From Craspedostauros australis (lineage: Eukaryota; Bacillariophyta; Bacillariophyceae; Mastogloiales; Achnanthaceae), in assembly GCA_026770025.1 (NCBI GenBank), contig JAMXDE010000014.1:1612001-1676000 (forward strand): 64,000 nucleotides of DNA. The letters run 5' to 3'. The position numbers and the translations under genes were made by a program. This document shows positions 54,964-64,000 of this stretch, in pieces (within the stretch, counting starts at the first letter, position 1; each line of letters begins with the position of its first letter). Below the pieces are notes generated by a model that worked only from the letters and a program-made list of their open reading frames with translations, was not told the origin of the DNA and ran no database searches.

Positions 54964-57900
54964 ATGTCGGAACACAAAGCGGATCATGGCGCTGTGTCGA
55001 CGCCCGGCAACCTGAACAGCAGCGCGAGCAATGATACATCAGTGCAGAGGCTGGTGGAGTACTTCCTGGTGATCAGCTGCGCTCCGCAACGAACTCTGGC
55101 CACGCCGAAGAAGGCAGACAAGCTCACCACGCCGCAGAGAGTTCGTCGGTCGGTGTCAACGACAGGCTCGGTTGCCAGCAGCAAATCAGAGCGCAAACAA
55201 CTGCTGTCTCCAGCACCAGCAACGCCAACACCCTCGACGCCATCCAGACTGAACGTGCGTTCCACGAAACCAAATCAGATGCAGTCCAAGGGGCAGTCGA
55301 AGACACAGCCACAGAAACAACCAGGCACCACATCAAAGCGACCGAAGAATGAGGTGTCCGATGCCACGCTGCGAACGCCAGCGCGAAGCAACAGGAGCGG
55401 TGGCAACGCGAACAATCCCAGCACAACCACCAAGGAGCGATTTGGTGGAACGATGGACTTCTCGAGGTCCATTCAGGCCAGCGCCAAGAAGCTGTCGAAG
55501 TCAATGAAGAATCCATTCCGCAAGCGTGAGGTCAGCGGCAGTGTGCAGGCCATCAACGCATCATTTTCTCTCGACACGCAGGATTCCGACCAGCTCGAAG
55601 AGGAGGTTGTCCAGCCACCCAAACCGCGTGGCAAGTGGAGCAAGGAGGAAGACATTTCGGGCACGATAACCGAAGAGCGCAGTAGATCTGCCGAACCGGC
55701 AATGACGACGACGCACGGCAACATCCATGTTGGGCTTGGTGCTGACGGGAAGCCAAATGGGGCCGTCGATGGATACAGGTTCCAACCCAGGATCACAGCA
55801 CGATACCCCTCTACCGACCATCAAGCAAGTCCCTTGAATCCCATGGTCACGCAATTCTGCTTCCCCAACGGCGAGCACGTGGAACCGACAATGAAGTACG
55901 AACTGCCGCAGGTGTCGCACTTTGTCCTCACCGACGACAAGGGACGCAAGCTGTACGGCACCTGCCTCACCTTCTACGAGGAGTACAGACCGTCTGCCGG
56001 AGACCCATGGCGGCAGGCCAGCCTCATCCACGACGCTTCGAGCGCTGGCAACGTCGAGGTTTCCGTCAACGCCGAAGCGCCTCCCGTCTACATACCCAAA
56101 TGCCTTTGCATTCTCTCCATCTGGCCATACGTCAGAGCATTCCGAGAGTACCTGGCCCAACTCTACCGCCTGGCGACCAGCACCAATGTCATGGTCGCTC
56201 CGATCGAACGCTACATCATGAACCTGTGCGCAGAAATCCCAGCACCGCCACCTGGTGCTTTCGAAGTTCGAATCAACATCCTCGATTCCACGATTCGCTT
56301 CTGGGCGCCTCCGGCGAAGCTGCCGATCGCCTACGTCGCGTTGCCGTACCAGGTGCTCTTCGATTGTCTCGACACCGAGAACATCCTCCATCTGTGGTAC
56401 TGCCTCGTCATGGAACGGAAGATCCTCCTGGTCAGCAGCCAGTACTCCCTCCTGACGATATGTGCAGAGATCCTTGGCTCCCTGCTTTTCCCGATGGAAT
56501 GGACGCATCTCTACGTCCCGATGCTGCCGCGTTTCCTCTGTCCCATGCTCGATGCACCCGTGCCGTATCTATGCGGTGTCACGAGAGACAATTGGCTGTG
56601 CGCGCAGCAGAACCTCAACGAAGAGACGATCGTCGTGGATTTGGATCGAAATAGCCTCCTCTTCGGACAGGCAACGCCTCCGCTGCCGCCGCTGCCAGGC
56701 AAGAAGTGGTCCAAGCTCCAATCGGCGTTGGAGGACACAGCAGGGCACCTGTTCTGGAAGACCCGGGGACTCGAGCAGGAGTACAAGCAAGTCACGTCCA
56801 ACAAGCTCAGCTTCTGGAAGTTCAAGTCGATGTGCAGGGACAAGGGCGATACGAGATGGAAGGAGAAGCTCCACACCTACGATCATGCCTTCAACTTGCA
56901 GTTCACGCCGGATTCAGAAAACATCGTCGACGAAGAGGCGATCATGAAGGACCAGAGCCAGTGGGATACAGTCCAGGAGGCTTTCCTGCGTTTCTTCGTT
57001 GCCGTCCTCAAGGACTATCGCAAGTTCCTGGACATGCCCAAGGATGATTCGCCCCTGTCGCCCATCCCTGGATCCTCAGAATGGATGACCTGGAGCATGC
57101 GACGATCCTTCGACCGTGATGGCTTCATCGCATCCCAAAAACCTGAATACGAAGACTTCCTCACCGAGATGTGTATGACGCAGCAATTCGACAGCTTCAT
57201 GACCAAGCGCCTGTACAGCCCTGGGCTTCCTGACATCATCTTCTTCGATCAAAGCATCGATGCCAAACTGAACCGGAGCCGGTTGAAGCTGCGCAAGGTC
57301 GAGACGCCGTTCTTGCAGTCGGCCAAAACACACAAGGCCCTCACCAAGTTCCAAGCCATCCAACCGAATGAAGCCGATCTGCCGAAGCACTTCACCGACA
57401 GCACCACCGACGGCAAGCACTCGACGTACAAGTCATGGCCTGACGCGTTCGATGAGACCTTGTTCGCGGAACCGCGACCAATTCCAAAGATGATCACGGC
57501 GGAGTTCGATCGACAAGCCGCGTTGGTCTCACACCTGCGAGCCATGTCGCCGCTGAAGGAGCACGGCGACAAGAACTTGTTCCTGGGAGGCGATTACGAC
57601 AGCATGTCGGAGGAGGCAATGTCCTTCACAGTCTTCTTCTTTGCCTACACGGCCGTGATCGGGCGGGAATGGGAGCAATTCCAACGCAAACGCCGCGAAC
57701 TCAAGATGGAGACGATCGTCGATGATGAAACATTTCACCTCGGTACCAGCCCGAGCATCAACGCTTCTGCCACCAGCGTCACTGCTGCCACCGTTGCGAC
57801 CTCTGATACAGCTGCTACCTCTACTGATACCGTTGCTGTTGTTGCCACTGACGCTGCCACTGTCAGTCCAATCACCGACGCCGCGTCCACTTCTGCGGTT

Positions 57901-59319
57901 GACGCGAAAGCAGCCGATGCCAAGGGCGCCAACATCGCAGACGAGACCAAGGAGCAAAAGGAGGATGACTATGATGTCTTCCAGCTCTCCAAAACGAATT
58001 TGGATGACCTGACGTTCCGCACCATGTGCGAGCCATGTCCAGATGGAGGAGCCGTGAGCAATGCAGTGGTCTACGTCACCACCTCACCATGTCCGCAGGG
58101 CTACATTGACGAGATAAATACGCAGGCGCAGCATGCCTACGATGTGATTTCCAAATTCACGCTGTCGCCTCACGAACAACGAGGCACGAGCCTCCTGGAT
58201 ACAGATGAGCATGTTGCTGAGTACGAGGAGGCCAGAGATGTGGCCACCGCCCAGCTGGACTTGGCGATGGATACTCTGAAAATCATGGAAGCACGCGGTC
58301 TTGCCTCCAATAGCGATCTCTTCAAATCGCTCATGGCTGCCTGCGGTCGCTGCGGCGACACGAAGCGAGCCTTGGAACTGATCGACGCCATGAAGAAGGA
58401 AGGGCTGGTCCCCGACAAGGAGGTCCTGACCTGCTTCATGGAGGCTTTCGCGCACCACGAAGGCAACGGGACGAAGGACTCGCCGAAAAGGGATCAATTC
58501 GTGCGCAGCCGCACATCGGATGCGTACGCGACCTTCCTCAAGCGCAAGCTCAACTCGGCGGGCGGTGACGCCACGGCGTCGACGACACAGACGGGTGCCA
58601 TCTCGTCATCCGACGAGGAAGGCAGCGACTTCATGTCCGACGCGTCGTCGGATGGCGCTTCCGTGACCTCCAATCGGGAAAGCTACTTGCAGTCCGCAAT
58701 CAGCACATCCATGCTCGATTGGTTGACACCGCACAAGAAGCAGCAGACCGAAATCAACAATCGCCGCCGCCGTCGTTATCGACGACGCAAAAAGAGGAAG
58801 GCAAAGAAGAAGCTGCCCGTGTCGGATCACTTGGAGAAGCAGATCATTCTTGGTGAGAGCCTGCTGGATTTCTTGTATCCAGGTCTGTCCATCGATCTGA
58901 GCGGTGACAGTTGCCCGAGATGCTCCAATGCCATGGAGGAATCGCACATCATCGCCGGGTGGAAGCCCTGCGAGTTTCAGGACTTCACCACGACCTGCCC
59001 TCAATGCAACCACAAATTCGTGCCACGGTTCTCTGTCTCGTGCACATCTCCAACCTTCATGGGCTCGCAGGGGGCTGGGACGCAGCTGTACTGCGAATTT
59101 CTGTCGCCGTGGGTACTGCGCAAGGAGCTGCACCCGCTCGTGTCCGGAGAAAACGGCGGCGAGGCCATCCTGGATCCGGAGTGGAGAGGCCAAGCAGACA
59201 TCCGTGCCACCCTGTGGTGGAATCTGATCGTTCTGTGCAAGCGGAATAAGCTCCCTTTCACTTTCCTCCTTCAAGGCAGCTTCCAAAATAGACTCATCAA
59301 TCCAGTGCCCGCTGGCTAG
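54964..59319 (+). CDS. DENN domain protein, DENND4-like Rab exchange factor
   Basis: A single exon of 1,451 codons. I start at ATG 54964; the frame upstream reaches only a GTG. DENN proteins load GTP onto Rab GTPases in membrane traffic. The uDENN begins at about 27 (S-V-Q-R-L-V-E-Y-F-L-V-I) and is interrupted by a basic Ser/Thr/Gln-rich insert of some 230 residues before A-R-Y-P-S and F-C-F-P-N-G. The cDENN core is at about 375-560 (C-I-L-S-I-W-P-Y, L-F-D-C-L-D, E-R-K-I-L-L-V-S-S, Y-V-P-M-L-P) and the dDENN runs to about 910 (F-F-A-Y-T-A-V-I-G). A Thr/Ala linker follows. A PPR-like helical pair is at about 1090-1165 (L-F-K-S-L-M-A-A-C-G-R-C-G-D-T), and a C-terminal zinc ribbon is at 1314-1360 (C-P-R-C ... 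C-P-Q-C). PPR plus zinc ribbon after DENN is the layout of metazoan DENND4 (Rab10 exchange factors), so I infer that subfamily. Confidence 0.9.
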   Translation: MSEHKADHGAVSTPGNLNSSASNDTSVQRLVEYFLVISCAPQRTLATPKKADKLTTPQRVRRSVSTTGSVASSKSERKQLLSPAPATPTPSTPSRLNVRSTKPNQMQSKGQSKTQPQKQPGTTSKRPKNEVSDATLRTPARSNRSGGNANNPSTTTKERFGGTMDFSRSIQASAKKLSKSMKNPFRKREVSGSVQAINASFSLDTQDSDQLEEEVVQPPKPRGKWSKEEDISGTITEERSRSAEPAMTTTHGNIHVGLGADGKPNGAVDGYRFQPRITARYPSTDHQASPLNPMVTQFCFPNGEHVEPTMKYELPQVSHFVLTDDKGRKLYGTCLTFYEEYRPSAGDPWRQASLIHDASSAGNVEVSVNAEAPPVYIPKCLCILSIWPYVRAFREYLAQLYRLATSTNVMVAPIERYIMNLCAEIPAPPPGAFEVRINILDSTIRFWAPPAKLPIAYVALPYQVLFDCLDTENILHLWYCLVMERKILLVSSQYSLLTICAEILGSLLFPMEWTHLYVPMLPRFLCPMLDAPVPYLCGVTRDNWLCAQQNLNEETIVVDLDRNSLLFGQATPPLPPLPGKKWSKLQSALEDTAGHLFWKTRGLEQEYKQVTSNKLSFWKFKSMCRDKGDTRWKEKLHTYDHAFNLQFTPDSENIVDEEAIMKDQSQWDTVQEAFLRFFVAVLKDYRKFLDMPKDDSPLSPIPGSSEWMTWSMRRSFDRDGFIASQKPEYEDFLTEMCMTQQFDSFMTKRLYSPGLPDIIFFDQSIDAKLNRSRLKLRKVETPFLQSAKTHKALTKFQAIQPNEADLPKHFTDSTTDGKHSTYKSWPDAFDETLFAEPRPIPKMITAEFDRQAALVSHLRAMSPLKEHGDKNLFLGGDYDSMSEEAMSFTVFFFAYTAVIGREWEQFQRKRRELKMETIVDDETFHLGTSPSINASATSVTAATVATSDTAATSTDTVAVVATDAATVSPITDAASTSAVDAKAADAKGANIADETKEQKEDDYDVFQLSKTNLDDLTFRTMCEPCPDGGAVSNAVVYVTTSPCPQGYIDEINTQAQHAYDVISKFTLSPHEQRGTSLLDTDEHVAEYEEARDVATAQLDLAMDTLKIMEARGLASNSDLFKSLMAACGRCGDTKRALELIDAMKKEGLVPDKEVLTCFMEAFAHHEGNGTKDSPKRDQFVRSRTSDAYATFLKRKLNSAGGDATASTTQTGAISSSDEEGSDFMSDASSDGASVTSNRESYLQSAISTSMLDWLTPHKKQQTEINNRRRRRYRRRKKRKAKKKLPVSDHLEKQIILGESLLDFLYPGLSIDLSGDSCPRCSNAMEESHIIAGWKPCEFQDFTTTCPQCNHKFVPRFSVSCTSPTFMGSQGAGTQLYCEFLSPWVLRKELHPLVSGENGGEAILDPEWRGQADIRATLWWNLIVLCKRNKLPFTFLLQGSFQNRLINPVPAG

Positions 59320-59876
59320 GACATATGCGTACACCTTCTCTCTACTACTACTACTAGTACACGGCTCTTAACTTCACTCGTGCCTGCATGTTGTGCAGGG
59401 TGTGCATTGTATGGATTGAATAGTATGCCACGCGCAACCTGCCTGTATGATGATAGCACAGCAGCTCGTCAAGGATCGCACGCATGTTCTGGCACCACTG
59501 CGATTGGAGAGAGTGCACTGTTTGACGCTCGGCGAACATGACCGCCGTTTGGAGAGCCGACGAATGAAGCATTTTTGGCGCGAGTTGTCTTTGTGTGGGT
59601 GGTACAATAGTCGTAGCGTTTAGTAAGAAATAATCTGCTGACGTGGGGTTTAATTTGAACGTGGAAAAACGTTTCGTGGAATTAGCAAAGTGGTTATGGC
59701 CGACACCAATCAACTCATTTTCGTTCTGTGGGAGTGTTCGGACATCCCCATCCATCAGCATCACACGCCACCCAGCTGAGAGAGTGAGTGAGTGAGTGAG
59801 TGAGAGATCTCCACCATCTGCATTTCCGCACAGGCACTCGTGCTCGTGATCGTAATTGCACGACACCCTCCATCCA
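59320..59876. promoter_or_regulatory. Intergenic region with (GAGT)5, upstream of pseudouridine synthase
   Basis: About 560 bp between two rightward genes, holding the DENN 3' UTR and the next promoter. A (GAGT)5 microsatellite lies at 59782-59801. A long minus-strand frame here overlaps the following gene and looks fortuitous. Confidence 0.45.
59782..59801. repeat. (GAGT)5 microsatellite
   Basis: Five perfect GAGT units, about 75 bp upstream of the pseudouridine synthase start. Confidence 0.7.
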
Positions 59877-61379
59877 ATGAAGTACGGCAGCTGTGAGTGT
59901 TCCATGATCAGCTCAAGCCAACCGATGCTCAAATCATCGCTGATGCTCCTCTTCTTCGCCGGCAACAGCCGCAGAGCTCTGTCGCTGTATACTCGTCCAC
60001 ACAACCAGCGATCGGCACCCTGCGCCACGCGCCTGGCCGGAGGATGGTTGCGCTCCACGAGATTGCATACTCCGAGTTGTGCGACGTCAACGCAAGATAC
60101 CCTGGTCGACCGGCTACGGAACGAATTCGCCGAACGAGAAACGGACGGCATCATTGCCATCGCGAATGATCTCAACGACAGGGATTGGGTATCCATCGTG
60201 GATGACGTGATTGCGGCGTCGGATGGGCGACGTGGAACGGTCGCGTCCATGATGAACTCTCTGATCGCGTCGTGCTCGCTGACCCCAGATGCGTCACTGG
60301 GCGCCATCCGAGCGCAGGAGCTCTTTGGGGCATTTCCCATCGACGATGCAAGTAGCGACAACGATCCTGACGTCAAGAACAAGAAAGCCATCGATGCAGA
60401 CCTGGTGACATGCTCGCTGGCGTACAATGCGATGCAAAGGAGCGACTCTTTGCGACATGAGGCCGATACCATCTTGGATCAAGCAAGTCGACAAAGCAAA
60501 AAGCTGGCCGGGAGTCAACGTCGCAAGGCGCTGGCCGCAGCAAAGAGGAAGCATACGCCCGAGAGCTTCACAGAAATGACACCCGAGCTTCAGTCGATGC
60601 TCGGTGATCAATTCAGCATCCTCACCGAGACGGATGATTACGTTGTGATCAACAAGCCCAACGGCGTCGCATGTTTTCATGCTCGGAAGACGACGGCCGG
60701 GAAGACTGGCGGGAAGAAACGCAAGCCATCAAAGGAGGGCGGTGCAAGTCGCCGCAAAGGCAGCAAAGATACTGTGGACATCAGCCTCGAAGATGCTTTC
60801 ATGGCACTGAACCTACGAATGTCCACCTTGAATCATGAGGCAATGGGGATCGTGCATCGGTTGGACCGAGGCACGTCGGGATGCATGATCGTTGCCAAAA
60901 CCAACGACATGCACGCCAGACTGGTCACGTCGTTCTTTTTGCGACGTGCCAAGAAGGTGTACACTGCAGCGCTTGTGCTGCCTGACGATCGAAACGACGA
61001 CGATCTCACGAAGGATGCGATCCATGTGGACGATCCAGTGCAGAACCATCCAGCGAGCTCAACGTTCCGCTTTGTCCGAAGGACGGGAGAGCGCATTGGA
61101 ATCTTCAAGGTCGATCTGAACACTGGGCGCAAGCATCAGGTCCGAATCCACGCAGCCGAAGCATTGGGCGCCCCCGTTATGTTGGACATAACGTATGGAC
61201 CAAAGCCATGCGACGTCGGAGACTCCATCCGCAAAATCAATGGGGATGGTGATAGGGCGATAGATCCACGATGGTTCTGCCTGCATGCCTCGGAACTGAG
61301 CATACCAGAGCACCGCGTAGATGTGGAGGCTGCGCTTCCAGCGTGGTGGGACACGTTGGACTTGACACGAGCAGAATGA
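59877..61379 (+). CDS. RluA-family RNA pseudouridine synthase, probably organellar
   Basis: A single exon of 500 codons. I start at ATG 59877, with ATG 59904 as an alternative; the longer frame opens with TTG. The enzyme isomerises specific uridines in rRNA or tRNA to pseudouridine. The catalytic signature G-I-V-H-R-L-D-R-G-T-S-G (Asp near residue 330) is intact. It is preceded by the Y-V-V-I-N-K-P-N-G-V strand and followed by R-R-A-K-K-V-Y-T-A and G-R-K-H-Q-V-R-I-H-A, all RluA hallmarks in the right order. From residue 8 to about 75 there is no acidic residue, but many Ser and Arg (S-R-R-A-L-S-L-Y), so import into mitochondrion or plastid is likely. A helical region of about 170 residues and a Lys-rich loop between the N-K-P and catalytic motifs are extra compared with bacterial RluA. 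No S4 domain was seen. Confidence 0.9.
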   Translation: MKYGSCECSMISSSQPMLKSSLMLLFFAGNSRRALSLYTRPHNQRSAPCATRLAGGWLRSTRLHTPSCATSTQDTLVDRLRNEFAERETDGIIAIANDLNDRDWVSIVDDVIAASDGRRGTVASMMNSLIASCSLTPDASLGAIRAQELFGAFPIDDASSDNDPDVKNKKAIDADLVTCSLAYNAMQRSDSLRHEADTILDQASRQSKKLAGSQRRKALAAAKRKHTPESFTEMTPELQSMLGDQFSILTETDDYVVINKPNGVACFHARKTTAGKTGGKKRKPSKEGGASRRKGSKDTVDISLEDAFMALNLRMSTLNHEAMGIVHRLDRGTSGCMIVAKTNDMHARLVTSFFLRRAKKVYTAALVLPDDRNDDDLTKDAIHVDDPVQNHPASSTFRFVRRTGERIGIFKVDLNTGRKHQVRIHAAEALGAPVMLDITYGPKPCDVGDSIRKINGDGDRAIDPRWFCLHASELSIPEHRVDVEAALPAWWDTLDLTRAE

Positions 61380-61810
61380 GACTTGCGATCTTTTCAAAAG
61401 AGGCGTATTGGCCCTGTTGGAAATGAGAGAGAAGTCATGCACACTCAATGACAACTCCAGGGAGGCTGCCATCACTCTGATTGCCGATGTGATCATGAAC
61501 ACTTTCACTTCCCAGAGAGGGGGAATGAGATGGACTGCAGTGATCGTGAGCCGCTGTGCCCTCGTCGCTCGTGGTGCATTGTGCCTTATGCTGGTGGACG
61601 ATTGATGTTCTTTTTACGATTGATATTGTTGTTGATGTAAAACCAAATTATGATTACTTGAGCTCTCTCTCTTCTGCTGCCTGCACCGCTTGGTCAATAG
61701 TATTCATGCATCTCAAGACCCATGCATGCACTTCTCCCAAACCTGTGCCACTCTCTACCAGGCTTCTCGTTTAGGATGGAGGTCAGGGTTTGGGTGGCGA
61801 TGATCCTGCT

Positions 61811-61828
61811 CATAGTCGTACGACTATG
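61811..61828. repeat. 18-bp perfect palindrome
   Basis: CATAGTCGTACGACTATG is identical to its own reverse complement over 18 bases. Confidence 0.75.
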
Positions 61829-61848
61829 CAAAGATTTCTTCATGATCA

Positions 61849-61915
61849 AGTCTTGACTAATCAGACTTCGAGTTGGAAAATGACTCATCCGACTTCAGTT
61901 TTAGTCTTGACTAAT
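61849..61915. repeat. Direct repeat of AGTCTTGACTAAT
   Basis: The 13-mer AGTCTTGACTAAT occurs at 61849-61861 and again at 61903-61915. Related TGACT/GACTT words lie between, just right of the palindrome. This could be a worn tandem repeat or the end of a decayed element. Confidence 0.5.
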
Positions 61916-64000
61916 ATGACTGGACGGACTGTTAACACGACTCGTAGGTGAGACTGACAATGTGATTGCTTGAGTGGCTCTATTCATGACTAGTATCTAT
62001 TGTGCACAAGTCTTTTGGTCTTGTGTCACTAAGAGCCCCTCGAGCGAGTCGACCAACTGTTTGAAATGAACTTTCATACTTTTTTCCTCCGATTTAAAAA
62101 CTAAGCGCATATTCGTAATCCTCATAGATCTAAAACATATACTGATCCATTTTGGTTCTGCTATTGCTCCTATTTTATGTTTTATGGACCGATGGATGTG
62201 CATATTTTCCGATCTCTTTCGGGTTTCAGCCCTTTGGCTACGACTACATCGATCCAACTTAACCCTTTGCTGTTCTTCGTTTCAGCAAGTTTGTTCCGAT
62301 TTTGAATTGTTTAGTCTCTTTTTGAGGTGTTCCGATGAGACCATCCCACACCTCCTCCACGATAGCGCTAGTTGTAGAGTTTGGGGAGAAGCGGCGATTT
62401 TGCATTTACATCCATTCTACCCTATGTTTGCCTGATCCGTCATCTACGTCACCAACCTGGCTACTGCGTCATGAAATACCAATCACAGCACGATGTGAAT
62501 CATCCTTGGCTACGTTTCGTCGTAACGGAATGGTTGAGTTACATTGGTACTCTCGAAGTGTTTTGTGTGATGCTTCCTTCGTACATTTGTTAATGTTATG
62601 AGTAATTACCGGGGCCCCCAAGATGTGCGACTGGTTGAGAGCGCCAAACTCGAAACAACAACATGACAATGGTGGAAAACAAAAAAAAATCCACAATGGC
62701 CGTCCAACGGCATCCTCGGCGCCGCACCAACAAGCGGTCCACCGACAAATCCAAGCGAATCGCCGTCACCGCCATGCAACCCTTGGTGGGTGGACGAGCG
62801 GAGGCTGCGAGAGCGGTTGATTTGGGGCCGCCGCAGGCCTCCGCGCAAACGTCTCAAGATTGCGGCAAATTGGCTCGTTGGATGTAGCCTGTGTACTCCA
62901 TGCACAGGCCACACCAACACCTACAAATGGGCAAGGCACATCCAAGAGGGCATCGCCAACGCTCCCACGAAGTCTCAGGCTCGGGGAGGCCCAGGAAGGC
63001 ATCCGCGCGGAGGAAAAGGTGGAGGGCAAGAGTTTTGTTGGGCGGATCGTGGCGAACCCGCCATGTGACTTTGGCAGTGAGGGGGCAGCATCATCAAGCT
63101 GCCCAATCTCCAAGTCACCCATACAAGCCCCGTGCGTCATCGCCTGAAGATGCACGTCGCGAAGTTTGGGCTGCTCAAATGGTCTGGAAGAGGCTGTGGC
63201 ATGGAATGAGTGCCAACAGGTCTTTTTTGTGGGCCACCCCAAAACAACAGTGGCATCACCAAATGGAGGTGTACCATCAGGACCATCCATGCCCAGCCCC
63301 CTCTGGATGCATCATCGTGTCGCCAGGGAGTGTGAGTATGCACGAGGGGCACGTGGAGAGGCTGAAAGGGTCATGTGGATGAGGTATGGATCTGTATCCA
63401 TGCCACAACCGGCTTGCAAATCGTTTTTCGAAATCGCTCTTTTCAGTGTATTGACACATTTGGGTATGCAATGTGGCAGAACCGTTCTGTCCTTCATGGG
63501 GTGGATAGATGGGGGGTATACAGAGCGAATGGTATGCACAGTTTGTCAATATAACAAGATGATGATGATGATCATGGGTGCTGAGGGGAGGGCAACATTG
63601 CTTGTTCGAATTTTTTTCAATCCACCACGCAACTGTGTGGTGGGCCAACATGAAATTAAAAATAGCTTCTATGTCAATTTAACTTCAATATTCTGAATAA
63701 ACGATAGTCAGGCGTATGAATGCACTGTTTAGATTTGATTGTAAACGATGTGTTGTTGATATATAGCATGATAAGCAGATATTTGGATGGTTTTGGGGTG
63801 GGCTCTAGATAGTCTACGTATCACGACCCATCACCCACAAAACTCCACAACTCGTGTTATCGTGGCAAAGCACCCCCATCACAAAATTTTCGCCTCATCA
63901 TCCAACACAGCCTCACTTTCTGCGTTTGCCTTCATTGTGTGAGCATCACACCACATCTGATGGTCCAGTTCCTCTTCCTCTCTCTGCAACTCCTCTTCTC

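Larger units (their letters stand above)
61380..64000. other. Terminal intergenic region, no gene recognised
   Basis: 2.6 kb to the right edge. From about 61600 to 62600 it is clearly A/T-richer than the rest of the window and holds an 18-bp perfect palindrome and a repeated 13-mer. From about 62640 to 63100 it turns G/C-rich, with basic, frame-shifting readings in both directions (174 codons at 62766-63290, minus). No transposase, reverse transcriptase or host domain was recognised. AATAAA occurs at 63696-63701 on the plus strand. Confidence 0.4.

Noticed and set aside
59354-60472. 372-codon minus-strand frame between the DENN and pseudouridine synthase genes
   Set aside because: It overlaps the N-terminal half of the pseudouridine synthase on the other strand and has no domain. 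The start of the plus-strand gene is better supported.
62766-63290. 174-codon minus-strand frame near the right edge
   Set aside because: It starts with ATG but is low in family-like features, and equally long overlapping frames exist on the plus strand. I left it as part of the unexplained segment.
1-64000. CRISPR arrays, rRNA operons, intact transposons, prophage or virus-like elements
   Set aside because: No regularly spaced repeats, rRNA-like sequence, transposase, integrase or reverse transcriptase motifs were seen on either strand.

Overview
The window reads as nuclear DNA of a photosynthetic stramenopile (ochrophyte), most likely a diatom or a close relative. Four proteins begin with a signal-peptide-like stretch followed by an Ala/Ser-Phe junction of the ASAFAP type (A-D-A-F-T, S-A-S-F-T, S-G-F-A-P, S-A-A-F-T), the mark of import into a plastid of secondary red-algal origin. 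Genes sit on both strands, are separated by 0.5-3.5 kb, and carry spliceosomal introns with GTRNGT-like donors and CAG/TAG acceptors. I inferred 19 introns of 190-466 nt. No rRNA, convincing tRNA, CRISPR array or intact mobile element was seen. Splice sites come from reading frame, splice signals and family alignment from memory, not from transcripts.

Left part (1-24.5 kb): the 5' end of a secreted Cys-containing protein runs off the left edge. It is followed by a 1,229-residue coiled-coil protein, a plastid-targeted pseudokinase, a MYST histone acetyltransferase with a chromo-barrel domain, a six-exon cyclophilin with an 11-nt microexon, and acireductone dioxygenase (methionine salvage). Next come a divergently transcribed pair of plastid proteins, one with a predicted thylakoid-lumen targeting signal, and a FYVE-ankyrin-RING protein.

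Middle (24.5-42 kb): mitochondrial elongation factor G, a small membrane-anchored protein with a PH-like fold, a threonylcarbamoyl-AMP synthase with both plastid-targeting and internal start sites, a 1,342-residue disordered protein with an N-myristoylation signal and a repeated short motif, and a secreted class 3 lipase.

Right part (42-64 kb): a four-exon, 2,856-residue CHD-type chromatin remodeler joins two chromodomains, an HMG box, a PHD-like finger, a PDZ-like domain, an SNF2 ATPase, an AT-hook-like tract and three bromodomains. After a 3.5 kb gap come a DENND4-type Rab exchange factor with PPR-like and zinc-ribbon parts, an RluA-family pseudouridine synthase, and 2.6 kb with no recognisable gene.

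The genes do not form a single pathway. Themes are chromatin acetylation (one writer, and one reader/remodeler with three acetyl-lysine modules), organelle function (EF-G, plastid proteins, tRNA and RNA modification) and membrane traffic or signalling (FYVE, DENN, lipase, myristoylated protein). The strongest candidate for something undescribed is the composite CHD protein, in particular the PDZ-like module between its second chromodomain and its ATPase.
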